Below are positions 27,434-38,600 of a stretch of DNA of 64,000 bases, piece by piece. Source of the stretch: Vreelandella lionensis. Lineage in GTDB: Bacteria; Pseudomonadota; Gammaproteobacteria; Pseudomonadales; Halomonadaceae. The stretch is taken from contig NZ_MWVI01000061.1 in the NCBI RefSeq assembly GCF_002087295.1, positions 78,114 to 142,113 on the forward strand, read 5' to 3'. The notes beneath the pieces are model-generated. The model saw only the letters and a list, made by a program, of their open reading frames with translations, was not told the origin of the DNA and made no database searches. The position numbers and the translations under genes were made by a program. Position 1 is the first letter of the stretch; every line of letters begins with the position of its first letter.

Positions 27434-30400
27434 TTAGCTCAACGTAGCAGGCGGGAGAGTTGGCTTGGACTGCACTTTCACCGACTCTCCCTGCTCAGGA
27501 TGCACCAAAACATCCAGCTGTTCAAAGGCAATCCGCACGCCCGCCTCTTTGAACAGCTCATCCACCCGGCAATTCACCTCATCGGCCGCAAACAGGCGGT
27601 CTAACAAGTCATTGACGAAAATACGCAGCTCAAAATTGAGGCTGTGAGGGCCGTAACTTAGGCAGAACACCTGCGGCTCAGGGTCATCCAGCACGCGGGC
27701 ATTTTCATCGGCCGCTTGACGCAAAAGCTTATGCACCAGAGGCAAATCTGAACCGTGTGAGACCCCGTAAGTGAGCACCACGCGGGTCACATTGTCGGAG
27801 AGCGACCAGTTAATGAGCTGATCCGTGACGAAAGTCTTGTTGGGAATAATGATCTCTTTGCGGTCGAAATCGGTCACCGTGGTGGCCCGAATACGAATCT
27901 GACTCACCGTGCCGTGCAGGTTGCCTATGGTAATGGTGTCACCAATACGAATAGGGCGCTCAAACAGAATAATTAGGCCGGAAATAAAATTGGCAAAAAT
28001 TTCTTGTAAACCAAAGCCGAACCCGACGCTCAACGCCGCCACCAACCACTGCAACTTATCCCAGGACACGCCTAAGGACGCCAGCGACATCACGATGCCG
28101 GTTCCCACAATGGTGTAAGAGAGCAGCGAGCTGATGGCATAGGCGCTCCCCTGCTTGAGCGCCAAGCGCGATAACACCATCACCTCCAGCAGGCCAGGCA
28201 GATTGCGAGCCGAAATAAAGGTGATGGCCACCACCAATAGCGCCGTGACAAAGTCCGAGATCGATAGCGCGTTGTCGACCAAATCTCCTTCAGCCGCATT
28301 CCAAAGCGATACCTGATCTAAATACCCCAAGACAGCGAGCAGGTCCGACCACACCAGATAGAGCAGCGCGCTAAAACCTATTAATAAAATAAGCTTAGAG
28401 GGCCGCAGCGACTGGGCGTTGATTTTTTCCATATCCAACGGCGGCTCTTCGACCACCTCTAGCCCACCTTCAGCACCCTCTTGTACCTGCGCACGGCGGC
28501 GGGCTAACGCACGGCGATAAGCTAACCGACGGGCGGCCACTGCCAAACTGCGCACCACCGTCGCCTCTACCACCACCCAAAGCCCCAGTAAATAGAGTGT
28601 AATGGCAAAGCGTGCCACTCATCTGAGCGCCGTATACGCATATCCCCACGCCACTAACCCAAGCAGCACCAAGGGCACAGCCGCCATCGCCAGACCCAAT
28701 ATCAGCCTGAAAAGCCGCACACCAAAAATCGGCACATGGGCAAGAATAAGCTGCGCCAGCCACCAGGCCATCGCAAGCAGCCCGCCCATGAACAGCGCCA
28801 TCGCCACCGGGCGCTGAGCCAGCGGTGTTTCCATCTGCTCGGACATGGCAGCAATAGCAACCACCGGCACCAGGGCAATCCCCAGGCCGATCAACAGGCG
28901 GCGCAGCCGCACATTGTAAGCAGGCGCCCAGGTGAAGTGACGCTCTGCGACACCATCAGGCACCAGTAACCGCCGCCCGAGCGCAACAACGAACCAGCTC
29001 AGCCCAAGCTGCAGCAGGGCGGGCGCAAGCCCCAGCGCAAGGCCGCCTTCCGCAGTACGCAGGGCTACCCCCGTCCCTGCCAGCGCCAGCGGCCCAGGCA
29101 GCGCCAGCAGCGCATTGAGCAGTACCGCTTTGGGGGTGTGTAGCTGGGTATCGCTTTTCAAACGACCAATTTGTGAGTGAATCAACGCCAAGCGGGTTTT
29201 AATGCGTCCCCGCAGGGCAAGCAATATCACACCGAAAAGTAGCAGCGGCGCGCCTACCAACATATCCCAAGAGAGCCCTCGCCAGCGGGTAGGCAGTACC
29301 GCGCGCCACTCCCCTTCATGCCACTCCTGAGTGAGATAACTGGGCAGTTGACGTAGCCAGTTCACATCCAACGGGCGGCTGTTGGCTACCCAAAACAGCT
29401 GCTCATCAATGGTGGCGCGTAGATCATGAGTAGTGGAGAGCAGCTGCTGCTGATTGAGCTGTAGCTCGATGGCTGAACTCAATAGGCTGCCGTAGGCCTG
29501 CTCGAGCTGCTCCACCAGCTCACGGCGGGACTGATAAAGCCGCGTCAACGAGTCCACCCGCCCTGGGGTTACCTCCACCCCCCCCTCTTCAAGGCGCTGG
29601 GCAGCCAACCGCTCCCCTTGGCGGAGCTGGTCGCGCTGGCGAATAAGATCGAACTGTTTCAAGCGCAGGTCGGCAATCTCATCCTGCAAATCGCGCCGGG
29701 GCACTACGGCAGGCAGCGACTGGCGCTGCTCGCGGAGAATACGAGAGAGCAACTGACTACCGCGAATGGCCTCCATCTGCTAATTAAGGCTGCGCTGAAG
29801 CTGACGAACATGCTCTAACTGACGCTGCGCCTCGATGTTTTCACGCACAATGCCATTGGCACGGTCCGTCGCCCGCAGCAGCTCCAGGCTTAGCGTTTGA
29901 TTGACCTGCTGAGCATTCAGCACGACGGGATGACCTTCCGCGATGAGCGGGTCATTTTTGGCGGCGTCGGCGATGGCCTGCTCAGACTGAAGGCGTCGCT
30001 GGCGGTCGATCACGCCCTGCAGCAGGCTAAGCTGCTGCTCTTGCTGATCGATCTGCAGGGCCAGCAGGTCACGGCGCTGTTGAGCCAGTTCACGCAGGCG
30101 GCTGTTGGCACTTAATTCACGCTGGTTCAGGCTGACCTCTTGCTCTGCCAGCGCTCGCTCTAAGCGCCACTGGATGAGCTGTGCATCCTCGCGAGCCGAA
30201 AGCTGACGATCCGCCAGCAGCGCAGCCCGAGTATCATGCTCACGGCGTAGCGTTTCAGCGCGCTGTAGCGCATCGGAAATGGCCTGCTGTGCCCGTTCGG
30301 GTAGCGTTTGAGCAGCTAACAGCTGGGAGTTCACCTCTGCCATCTGGCTCTGCAGTTGCTGCAGCTCCATCACGGCGTCAGCCTGCTCGGCTTCTAATGC

Positions 30401-30754
30401 CTCTAACGGCATATCACTGAGGTTATTGACCGAAAGCTGTTGGCTCTCCTCTTCGGCCTCATTAAGCTCGCGCTCTAAACGCAGCAATAATTCTGGTGCC
30501 TGATTCACCCGCTGCTCTAGCGCCTGCTGGCGCTCTTCGATGGCCTTGAGGCGCTCATAGGCCTGCAGTGCTGCGGTCAGCGCCGCCTGGTCACGCTTTT
30601 GGTCGGCGGTTAATTCGGCATCTAGCGACTCAATGGCCGCCAAGCGCTCAGTTAGCTCTGCTTCAGGAGGGACGCGCTCAACCGCAATAGTTTGAGCGGT
30701 TGCGGGACCAGCCAGCATCGCTACCATGTATAGGCAGCAAATGACGGCTTTCAT
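27434..30754 (-). pseudogene. mscK: MscK-type mechanosensitive channel, two in-frame stops
   Basis: One continuous frame of ~1,106 codons, the size of E. coli MscK/KefA, broken only by TAG at 29782-29780 and TGA at 28621-28619. Layout: signal peptide ending AGPATAQ, ~350 residues of periplasmic coiled coil, several transmembrane helices, and the C-terminal MscS domain with the pore-lining region and ERPIRIGDTITIGNLHGTV, then IIIPNKTFVTDQLINWS. The stops replace an expected Glu (RSLN-QMEAIRGS) and Trp (TALR-VARFAITL), each explained by one substitution. MscK is a large K+-responsive osmotic safety channel of the inner membrane. Start set at 30754 (MKAVICC); an upstream in-frame start at 30769 exists. 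Confidence 0.82.
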
Positions 30755-30945
30755 GGCATTTCTCACCACGTTACTTATGCCTCATTGACATGTAAGCCCG
30801 CCGAATCGGGCAAGATTCCCATTGTCGGGGGTTATCAGTCGTTGCGCAATCCAGTTAGCTAGCGGGATATCGACAGTTGACTTGCACGAGCGGCATGTAT
30901 AGAAACGACGCTGGCACCTCTTTCCTTAATTTGTGAGCCACGTTG

Positions 30946-31977
30946 ATGGTTATCCAAAAACTGTTGTTAACCGGCCTAGTGGTGGTGGTAAGTGCTGATA
31001 TGCTCAGCCAGAGCGCCCAGGCCGACACCCAAGAAGAGATTGAAGCGCGTATTCGTGCACTGAATACCGAGCTTTATCAACTGCGCCAGCAACTGCAGCA
31101 AATTGACGCACCTGAGGAAGCAGCCCAAGGCGTTCCTCCTAAGCAGTTGCCGGAAGAAGTTGCTCTGGAGGACCTGAGTGATCGTCGCCAGTTGGAGCAG
31201 GAGTCGTCGCGTAACCCGTTTGCAATCACCACACACCGAACCAACTATCTTTTTCCTGTCAGCTATAACACCAATAAGAATGCTGAGGACTTCCGCAGCA
31301 TTTCTGAAGACGTAAGGCCTAATAGCGGAGAGGTGAAGTTCCAATTTAGCGCCAAATTTAATATGGCTGAAAATGTGTTTGGTGATATCGGCGATGTCTA
31401 TTTTGCCTACACTCAGCGCAGTTGGTGGCAAGCGTACAATACCGATGCTTCCTCCCCCTTCCGGGAAACCAACTACGAGCCCGAAATATTTATCGACTTT
31501 GATAACGCTTGGAGCGCGCTGGGCTGGGTAAATACTCGCAACCGGATCTCTTTTATTCACCAATCCAATGGTCGTTCCGACCCGCTTTCGCGTAGCTGGA
31601 ATCGTGTCTATCTGGAGAGCACCTTCCAGAGCGGTGACTGGGCGCTAACGCTGGCTCCTCACTGGCGCGTACCTGAGTCTGAAAGCGATGACGACAACCC
31701 GGATATCGAGCGTTTTGTCGGCTATGGGGATATTCGTCTTGCCAAGCGTTTACAAAATAACCATGAATTCGCGGGGCAACTGCGTGGCAATCCAAGCACG
31801 GGTAACTACGGCACCCAGGTTGACTATAGTTGGCCAGCGTTTAACGGTGTGCGCGCCCATGTACAGTACTACTATGGCTACGGTGAAAGCATGATTGATT
31901 ACGATAATCGCGTGCACCGTTTAAGCCTTGGTTTTAGTCTTAACCCACTATTTAGCGCCACCGGGCTGAACCGTTAA
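30946..31977 (+). CDS. pldA: phospholipase A (outer membrane OMPLA)
   Basis: A 343-residue outer-membrane phospholipase. After a signal peptide ending near SAQA comes a ~55-residue coiled coil (EEIEARIRALNTELYQLRQQ), then the 12-stranded barrel. The active site block FIHQSNGRSDPLSRSWNR holds the His-Ser pair and the downstream Asn of the OMPLA His-Ser-Asn triad. The Ca2+-site Ser/Arg residues follow in the same block. The protein ends FSLNPLF, typical of barrel C-termini but with a short tail. It hydrolyses phospholipids that reach the outer leaflet. The start is ATG 30946; TTG 30943 is in frame. E. coli PldA lacks such a long coiled coil. Confidence 0.9.
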   Translation: MVIQKLLLTGLVVVVSADMLSQSAQADTQEEIEARIRALNTELYQLRQQLQQIDAPEEAAQGVPPKQLPEEVALEDLSDRRQLEQESSRNPFAITTHRTNYLFPVSYNTNKNAEDFRSISEDVRPNSGEVKFQFSAKFNMAENVFGDIGDVYFAYTQRSWWQAYNTDASSPFRETNYEPEIFIDFDNAWSALGWVNTRNRISFIHQSNGRSDPLSRSWNRVYLESTFQSGDWALTLAPHWRVPESESDDDNPDIERFVGYGDIRLAKRLQNNHEFAGQLRGNPSTGNYGTQVDYSWPAFNGVRAHVQYYYGYGESMIDYDNRVHRLSLGFSLNPLFSATGLNR

Positions 31978-32052
31978 ACGACAAGGGTTGTCTATCAGGT
32001 GGCGGCTGCTATGCTGAAGTCGTCACTCATTTACTCGTCAAAGGAAGACATC

Positions 32053-32385
32053 ATGGCAAAACGTAATACAGATACCTCCGCACGCGCTGACCAGTTGAAA
32101 GAAGACCTGCGTCACCTCAGCGAAACAGTCGAAGAGCTGATGAACGCAACCTCCAAAGACGCCAGCAGCGAAATGCGCGATCTGCGTGAGCGTGCCGAGC
32201 GACGTTTAAAAGATACTCGCACTCGCCTAGAAGCCCGCGGAGAACGTTTCTACGAAGACACCCGCGAAACGCTCTCCGAACAGGCAGAGTGTTGTGACCG
32301 TTATGTCCATGAAAACCCCTGGACCAGCATCGGTATTGGCGCCGCCGCTGGCCTTGTCGTTGGTATGCTGCTCGGGCGTCGCTAA
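32053..32385 (+). CDS. DUF883 family protein (ElaB/YqjD-like)
   Basis: A 110-residue protein: a highly charged helical body (residues ~10-85, many Arg/Glu) and a C-terminal membrane anchor ENPWTSIGIGAAAGLVVGMLLGRR, the classic YqjD/ElaB signature. Relatives are inner-membrane, ribosome-associated, stationary-phase proteins. The start at 32053 has AAGGAAG upstream. Its TAA overlaps the ATG of the next gene by one base (TAATG), so the three genes 32053-33063 form one unit. Confidence 0.87.
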   Translation: MAKRNTDTSARADQLKEDLRHLSETVEELMNATSKDASSEMRDLRERAERRLKDTRTRLEARGERFYEDTRETLSEQAECCDRYVHENPWTSIGIGAAAGLVVGMLLGRR

Positions 32386-32789
32386 TGGCTTTGGGTCCCA
32401 CCCAACGCGTCTTTTCTGCCGCCAAACGCCTGCTGAAATCACTGGTAGCTAACAGTGAAACGCGCCTGCGTTTGGCGGTTTTAGAGCTAGAAGAGGAGCG
32501 CGCGCGTTTACTGGTTTTGCTGTTACTTGCGGGTGCCAGTCTACTGCTCCTGCTATTAGGCGTTGCCACGCTTACGGCGCTGGTGGTGGTTCTCTTCTGG
32601 GATACTTATCGATTAACGGCAATTAGCGTCAGTGCTGGTATACTGATAGCTCTCAGTATTTTGCTGGCAGTTATTGCCCTGCGTCAGGCCAAGCGCCATA
32701 CACTGCTAAAAGAGACGTTAAAGCAGCTTGCCGCCGACCGTGCACTGCTGGAGGTGAATGAGGATGACTCGTCACAACAGCGCCGCTAA
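32385..32789 (+). CDS. YqjE-like membrane protein (annotated family: phage holin/DUF1469)
   Basis: A 134-residue inner-membrane protein with an N-terminal amphipathic helix (LKSLVANSETRLRLAVLELEEER), two strong transmembrane segments (LLVLLLLAGASLLLLLLGVA and the next one starting YRLTAISVSAGILIALSIL) and a charged tail. This is the layout of the YqjE family, which databases call phage-holin-like although it is chromosomal. The function is unknown. Translationally coupled to the DUF883 gene by TAATG and overlapping the next gene. Confidence 0.82.
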   Translation: MALGPTQRVFSAAKRLLKSLVANSETRLRLAVLELEEERARLLVLLLLAGASLLLLLLGVATLTALVVVLFWDTYRLTAISVSAGILIALSILLAVIALRQAKRHTLLKETLKQLAADRALLEVNEDDSSQQRR

Positions 32790-33063
32790 ACTACCGAGCC
32801 GAGCAGAACGCAAAGCAGCCCTGCTGGCGGAACTGGAACAACAGCGTATCGATATCTTAGTCGATAGCGACACGCTACAGCGGGCATCATCGCCGCTGGA
32901 CAGAAACTGGAAAAGCCTCAAGCTTCCCCTGTACGCCATTGGCGGCATTGCGGCCCTGCGCATTATGCGCCACCCGGGCGGCGCCATGGTCGTAGGCCGA
33001 AAAGCCCTAGCGGGCTATATGCTGCTGCGTAAGTTCAAGCTGTTGGCTAAAATAGCTACCTAG
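32764..33063 (+). CDS. YqjK-like small protein
   Basis: About 99 residues, third gene of the DUF883/YqjE/YqjK-type trio. A basic N-terminal half (RAERKAALLAELEQQRIDI) precedes a weakly hydrophobic segment (LYAIGGIAALRIMRHPGGAMVVGRKALAGYMLL). GGAGGTGA ends six bases before the ATG at 32764, making that start better than the ATG at 32758. It overlaps the end of the previous gene. The name rests on position and size more than on strong sequence motifs. Terminator at 33139-33173. Confidence 0.7.
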   Translation: MTRHNSAAKLPSRAERKAALLAELEQQRIDILVDSDTLQRASSPLDRNWKSLKLPLYAIGGIAALRIMRHPGGAMVVGRKALAGYMLLRKFKLLAKIAT

Positions 33064-33093
33064 CGTCTCACTGCTCTATCTTTAAGAACCATT

Positions 33094-33123
33094 TTAAGAA
33101 CTACTAGGTTAAGAACTACTAGG
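33094..33123. repeat. 15-bp tandem duplication between the YqjK-like gene and its terminator
   Basis: TTAAGAACTACTAGG occurs twice head to tail, with a partial copy (TTTAAGAACC) just before it at ~33080. It is the second short tandem duplication in an intergenic gap of this window. Confidence 0.85.
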
Positions 33124-33138
33124 GCCTTAAGTACTTCT

Positions 33139-33173
33139 AAAAGCCGTTACGGCATCCCCGTAGCGGCTTTTTT
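33139..33173. terminator. bidirectional terminator between the YqjK-like gene and baiN
   Basis: A 14-bp stem with one G-T pair (AAAAGCCGTTACGG and CCGTAGCGGCTTTT, loop CATCC) has a T tract on the plus strand and A residues on the other side, so it can serve both convergent genes. Confidence 0.85.
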
Positions 33174-33185
33174 AGTAGCTCCATT

Positions 33186-34378
33186 TTAGCAAGTTAGCCA
33201 CGCCTGGCCGCAGGCCACACCGCTTGCCCAGGCCCACTGAAAGTTATAACCGCCTAGTTGGCCCGTCACATCCAGCACCTCCCCAATAAAGCGCAGTTGA
33301 GGTAGATCCTTTACTTCAAAGGTTTTGGATGAAATGGCGTCGGTGCTGACACCACCCATCGTCACCTCGGCCGTGCGCCACCCTTCGGTGCCTGCAGGTT
33401 TTAGCTGCCACTGATTTAGCCGCTGGGCCCAAATATCTAGCGCTTCGTTGCTATATTGCGCCAGCGGGCTAGTTAAATGCTGATCGGGATACCACTCTAA
33501 TAGCGCCTGAGCAAAGCGCTTGGGGAAACGCTCGCCTAGCCAGGTCGACAGCAGCCGCTTAGGGGTTTCCTGGCGCGCATGGCGCAAAGCGTCAGCCGCG
33601 TCTTCGCCCGGCAAGAGGTCGATAGAGATAGCGTTTCCCGGCTCCCATACGCTGGAAATTTGTAGCATAGAAGGGCCGGATAGCCCCCGATGGGTAAACA
33701 GCATCGGCTCGACAAAGCGCTTCTCTTTGCAGCTCACCGCCGTGGGTACGCTAACCCGGAAAGCCCGGCGGCCCGCTCTTTCCAGCTATCGCTTAGGGTA
33801 AACGGCACCAAACCTGGGCGGGTAGGCAGCACCTCTAAGCCAAACTGGCGGGCAATATCGTAGCCAAACCCTGTGGCCCCCATAGTGGGAATGGAAAGCC
33901 CTCCGGTCGCCACGACCACCACCCCTGCATCAATCGTGCCCAGGGACGTGGTCAACCGCATCCCCTCACCCTGACGCTCCAGCCGAGAAACGGATGTGCT
34001 CAGTTTAATCTCCGCCCCGGCCCACTCACATTCGGTCAAGAGTACCCGCACGATCTCTTTGGCGGAATCTGCGCAAAATAGCTGCCCTGGCGCTTTTTCC
34101 ACATACTCAACGCCATGGGTTTCTACCAGCGATACAAAGTGTTCTGGGCGATAACGTTTTAATGCAGAAATGCAAAAATAAGGATTTTCAGAGTAAAAGT
34201 GTCCAGGCGCTGTATCAAGATTGGTAAAGTTACAGCGGCCTCCCCCAGACATAAGAATTTTTTTACCCGCTTTGTTCGCATGGTCGACCACCAAAACGCG
34301 TCGCCCGGCATAGCCAGCCTGTGCCGCGCACATTAAACCAGCGGCACCTGCGCCAATGACTACGACGTCGTAGACCAT
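33186..34378 (-). pseudogene. BaiN/YhiN family flavoprotein, one frameshift
   Basis: About 398 residues of the HI0933/YhiN (BaiN/RdsA) FAD family, function in most bacteria unknown. The FAD motif VVVIGAGAAGLMCAAQAG is at the N-terminus, then the family hallmark KILMSGGGRCNFTN, later VVATGGLSIPTMGATGFGYDIA, LFTHRGLSGP and the closing GEVLDVTGQLGGYNFQWAW. One base is missing near 33756: before it SGLA, after repair VPTAVSCKEKRFVEP. It converges on the preceding trio at the shared terminator. Confidence 0.87.
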
Positions 34379-34562
34379 AACTGAGGCTCCCAGAGTGAAA
34401 AGGCGGGCATTTTAACAGGTAAGAAGCGCCAAACTACTGTACATTTTAAAAACTCATGTATAAGAATCGCACAAGATACTGCCTATTCGCCTCAACAATG
34501 TTGCAGGTAATGACTTACTATCATCGCCGATTGCGGAATATTTCAATAATACTGAGACACTT

Positions 34563-35630
34563 ATGATCGCTTTTAAACGCTCCTTTTGCTGCCTCTTGCT
34601 ACTCCTTGGATGGGCTTCTATTGCCAGCGCACAATCAAAGCCGCCTGTGATTGGTTATTACGTTGAGACAGAGACCTGGTCCGACCCGCTGGAAGCACTA
34701 GGCACCTTACGTGCTGATGAAAGCGTGACCTTATCGGCCACCGTAACCGACACCATTGCAGAGATTAACTTCGATGATGGCGAGCAGGTAGAGCGCGGTC
34801 GTTTACTGGTTCGTTTGGAAGACGCCGAAGAGCAAGCACTGCTAAGAGCCGCCCAGGCCATTACCGATGAGCGGCGAAACGCTTCTGACCGCGCTTCGCA
34901 GCTGCAGCAGCGCAACTTAGCGGCTAGAGCAGACGTAGAAGACACTCAATCCCAGCTGCGCCAAGCACAAGCCGATGCCCAAGCTCTGGAAGCTAGACTG
35001 GAAAATTACCGGATACACGCGCCGTTTAGCGGCCGCGCAGGATTTCGTGACGTCAGTGTGGGCACCCTCGTCACCCCCGGCATGGCGTTGGTGACGCTAG
35101 ATAAGCTAGATGTAATGAAACTCGATTTTACCGTACCAGCGGTATTTTTGGGGCGGCTATCCGCCGGGTTAAGTCTTAGTGCCACCACGGCGGCGTACCC
35201 AGACGAGGTATTTCGCGGCGACGTTGCCAGCATTGGCACAAGGATTGACCCGGTATCCCGTAGCGTTAGCGTGCGTGCCGAGTTGGCCAATCCAGACTTA
35301 AAGCTGCGGCCCGGCATGCTGATGGAGGTCATTGTTCAGCAGCGCGTACGCAACACGCTGGTGCTGCCTGAAGCCGAGATTCAGCCTAGCGGCAACCGCC
35401 ACTTTGTGATGGTGATTCAACAGCAGGAGAATGCGACACGCTTAGAGCGCCGAGAAGTAGCTATCGGCGAGCGCCGCAGCCGGGAAGTAGAAGTACTAGA
35501 GGGCATTAGCGAAGGCGATTTGGTGGTGATTCATGGCCTGCAGCTAGCCCGTGAGGGTCAAGAAGTTCGCCTGCTAGGCGTTGCCGACGACAGCACGGAC
35601 ATTCGCTCGCTGCTGGAGGCTGACCGCTAA
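34563..35630 (+). CDS. RND efflux periplasmic adaptor (membrane fusion protein)
   Basis: A 355-residue adaptor. The signal peptide ends GWASIASAQ. Lipoyl halves (LGTLRADESVTLSATVTDTI and FSGRAGFRDVSVGTLVTPG) flank a short alpha hairpin (residues ~95-150, a stretch rich in Gln, Ala and Asp). A beta-barrel domain follows (PDEVFRGDVASIGTRIDPVSRSVSVRAEL), then a membrane-proximal domain. It links the RND pump to an outer-membrane channel. Its stop overlaps the pump gene start by one base (TAATG). No TolC-like gene is adjacent, so a shared channel encoded elsewhere is likely. Confidence 0.9.
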   Translation: MIAFKRSFCCLLLLLGWASIASAQSKPPVIGYYVETETWSDPLEALGTLRADESVTLSATVTDTIAEINFDDGEQVERGRLLVRLEDAEEQALLRAAQAITDERRNASDRASQLQQRNLAARADVEDTQSQLRQAQADAQALEARLENYRIHAPFSGRAGFRDVSVGTLVTPGMALVTLDKLDVMKLDFTVPAVFLGRLSAGLSLSATTAAYPDEVFRGDVASIGTRIDPVSRSVSVRAELANPDLKLRPGMLMEVIVQQRVRNTLVLPEAEIQPSGNRHFVMVIQQQENATRLERREVAIGERRSREVEVLEGISEGDLVVIHGLQLAREGQEVRLLGVADDSTDIRSLLEADR

Positions 35631-38600
35631 TGCGTTTATCCGATATTTCCGTTCAGCGGCCAGTGCTGGCCATGGTAATTGCCGCACTGATTATTGCTTT
35701 TGGCTTGCTGGCCTTTAACCGCTTGCCGCTGCAAGAGTACCCCACGGTTGACCCGCCTATTGTCAGTATTGATACCCGCTACCCCGGTGCCTCAGCCAGC
35801 GTGGTAGAAACACGCATTACCCAAGCTTTAGAAGACCGCATTGCCGGGGTAGAAGGTATCGAACTGATTACCTCCCAAAGCGAAGATGGCCGCCCACGTA
35901 TTGAGATTGAGTTCGCCATCACCATGGATATTAACGCCGCCGCCAACGATATCCGCGACCGCATTTCAGGCGCGCTGCGCAACCTGCCGGACGACGCCGA
36001 CAATCCTGAAGTCACTAAAGCCGACAGCAGCGAAGAGATTGTTGTTTGGCTAAGCCTCTCGGGGGCAGACTACTCGATTGCTGAGCTGACCGATTACGCC
36101 AACCGCTTTTTAGTGGATAGCCTCTCCGTGCAGCCTGGCGTCGCCAGGGTGCGGGTGGGTGGCGGCCAGGATTACGCCATGCGTGTATGGCTGGACCGTA
36201 ACGCATTAGCAGCCCGTGGCCTCACCGTGGGCGATGTGGAGGACGCTCTACGTGCTGAAAACGTCGAGCTGCCTGCGGGTTCTATCGAATCCGATGACCG
36301 CCAGTTTATTGTCCGCTTGCCGCGCAGTTTCGCCACTGCTGAAGACTTTCAAGGCTTAGCGCTTGCCCAAAGCAATAACGGCTATCTAGTGCGCTTATCG
36401 GATGTCGCCCGGGTGGAAGTAGGCTCTGTGGAAGACCGCTCCGTTTTCCGAGCCAACGGCGTGCCTATGGTGGGGCTGGGGATGATCATGCAGTCCACCG
36501 CCAACGTGATTGAGCTTTCTGAGGCGGTTCAAGAAGAGCTTGGGCGGCTTCAAGGCACTCTGGCCGGAGGGGATGTCGCTCACGCTGAACTATGATGCCT
36601 CGGTGTTCGTTTCCGGTGCCATTGAACAGGTAGTCATGACTCTCTTTATCGCCAGGGGACTCGTAGTGGTGGTCATCTTTCTGTTCCTGGAAAATCTTCG
36701 CACCACTATTGTGCCCGCCGTCACAGTACCTATTGCCGTGATTGGCGCGTTTACAGCACTGGCAGCCATGGATTTTTCCATCAACTTTCTCACGCTGCTC
36801 GCATTGGTGCTGGCCATCGGGCTGATTGTTGATGATGCCATTGTAGTGCTCGAAAATATCAACCGACGCATGAACGACTATGGCGAGACGCCGCTAGTCG
36901 CCGCCTTTCGCGGCACGCGGCAAATCGCCTTTGCGGTGATCGCCACCACCCTAGTGTTAGTCGCCGTCTTTGTGCCACTGAGCATGCTGCAAGGCGATAT
37001 TGGTCGGCTGTTCTCGGAGTTCGCCCTCACCATGGCAGCAGCAGTGGTCGTCTCTACCCTGCTCGCATTGACCCTAACGCCAATGATGGCCTCCAAAATA
37101 CTCAAGCCCGGCATGCACGATAGCCGCATTGGGAAAGGCGTGCAGTGGCTGCTGGACGGCACCAAACGCCGCTACCAGCGAGCCTTAGAAGCCGTACTAA
37201 CGGCCAAATGGCTGGTCGTGGCCCTGTTTGCCCTACTCATTGCCGGAACGGCGTGGCTCGCCACCGCGCTGCCCAATGAATACACCCCGCAAGAAGATCG
37301 CGGTAACTTTATCGTGCTGGTCAACGGCCCGGAAGGAGCCCCGTTCGACTACATGATGGATTACATGGATGAGATCGAAGCGCGGCTGACGCCCTTTGTA
37401 GAGAGCGGCGAGCTGGAGCGCGTGGTGGTTCGTGCCCCGCGTGGCTTCGGTAATATCGAAAACTTCAATAGCGGCTTTATCATCGTCAATATGGCGGACT
37501 GGGGCAGCCGCCGCAGCGCCTGGGAGATTATGGCCGACGTGCGCCATCAGCTACGCTCACTGCCTGGGGTTCAGGCCTTTCCGGTGATGCGGCAAGGCTT
37601 CGGCCAACGTACCCAAAAACCGGTGCAGTTTGTGCTGGGCGGCGGCACTTATGAAGAGCTGGCCCGCTGGCGCGACCGGCTGATTAATCATGTGCGGAAA
37701 AACAACCCACGTCTAACCGCCATCGAGAGCAACTACGACGAAACCCAGCCTCAGCTGCGTGTCGATATTAACTATGAGCGCGCCGCTGCGTTAGGCGTCA
37801 CCGTGACTGAGATTGGCCGCACGCTGGAAGTGTTGCTAGGTGGCCGTAACGTAACGCGCTATGTGGATGATGGCGAAGAGTACGATGTGATTGTGGAAGG
37901 TGACCGCAGCCGCCAAAACAGCCCGCGCTCACTGGATAACATTCAGGTGCGCTCGGCGCGTTCCGGCGAACTCATCCCACTGGCAAGTCTGGTCACGCTG
38001 TCAGATTTTGCCGGTGCCAGTACGCTGAACCGCTTTGACCGCGTGCGCGCGATTACCATTGAAGCGAACCTCGCCGATGGCTACCCGCTGGGCGAAGCGC
38101 TGGCATACCTGCAAGACACCGCCGATACCATTCTGCCGGAAGAGGTACAAACTAACGTGGCGGGGCCATCGCGGGATTTCCAGCAGGCAAGCGGCGCGAC
38201 GATGTTCCTACTGGTGCTAGGTGCCGTGGTTGTATTCCTGTACTGGCCGCCCAGTTCGAAAGCCTCATCCACCCGTTTGTGATTATGCTCACGGTGCCGC
38301 TGGCCATGAGCGGTGCCCTGCTGGCTCTACTGCTGAGCGGCCAGTCACTGAATATTTACAGTCAGGTGGGCTTGGTGCTGCTGATTGGCTTGGCGGCTAA
38401 AAACGGCATTCTCATTTAGAATTCGCTAACCAGTTGCGGGATGAAGGGCAGGCATTTCGCTCGGCGCTGATTGAGGCCTCGGTGACCCGCCTACGACCCA
38501 TCTTGATGACCGCCGTGACCACCATGGCCGGTGCTATTCCGCTGATTATCTCCAGCGGGCCAGGGGCGGAGTCGCGGTTGGTGATTGGCACGGTCATCAT

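Noticed and set aside
28619..29782. Recoded stop codons (selenocysteine or readthrough) in mscK
   Set aside because: The two stops are TAG and TGA, replace Glu and Trp, and a TAA interrupts ndh in the same way. No insertion element or consistent context is visible, so point errors explain them better.
32385..32789. Prophage remnant suggested by the holin-type family name
   Set aside because: The gene is a YqjE-like chromosomal membrane protein within a DUF883/YqjE/YqjK trio, and no phage gene is nearby.
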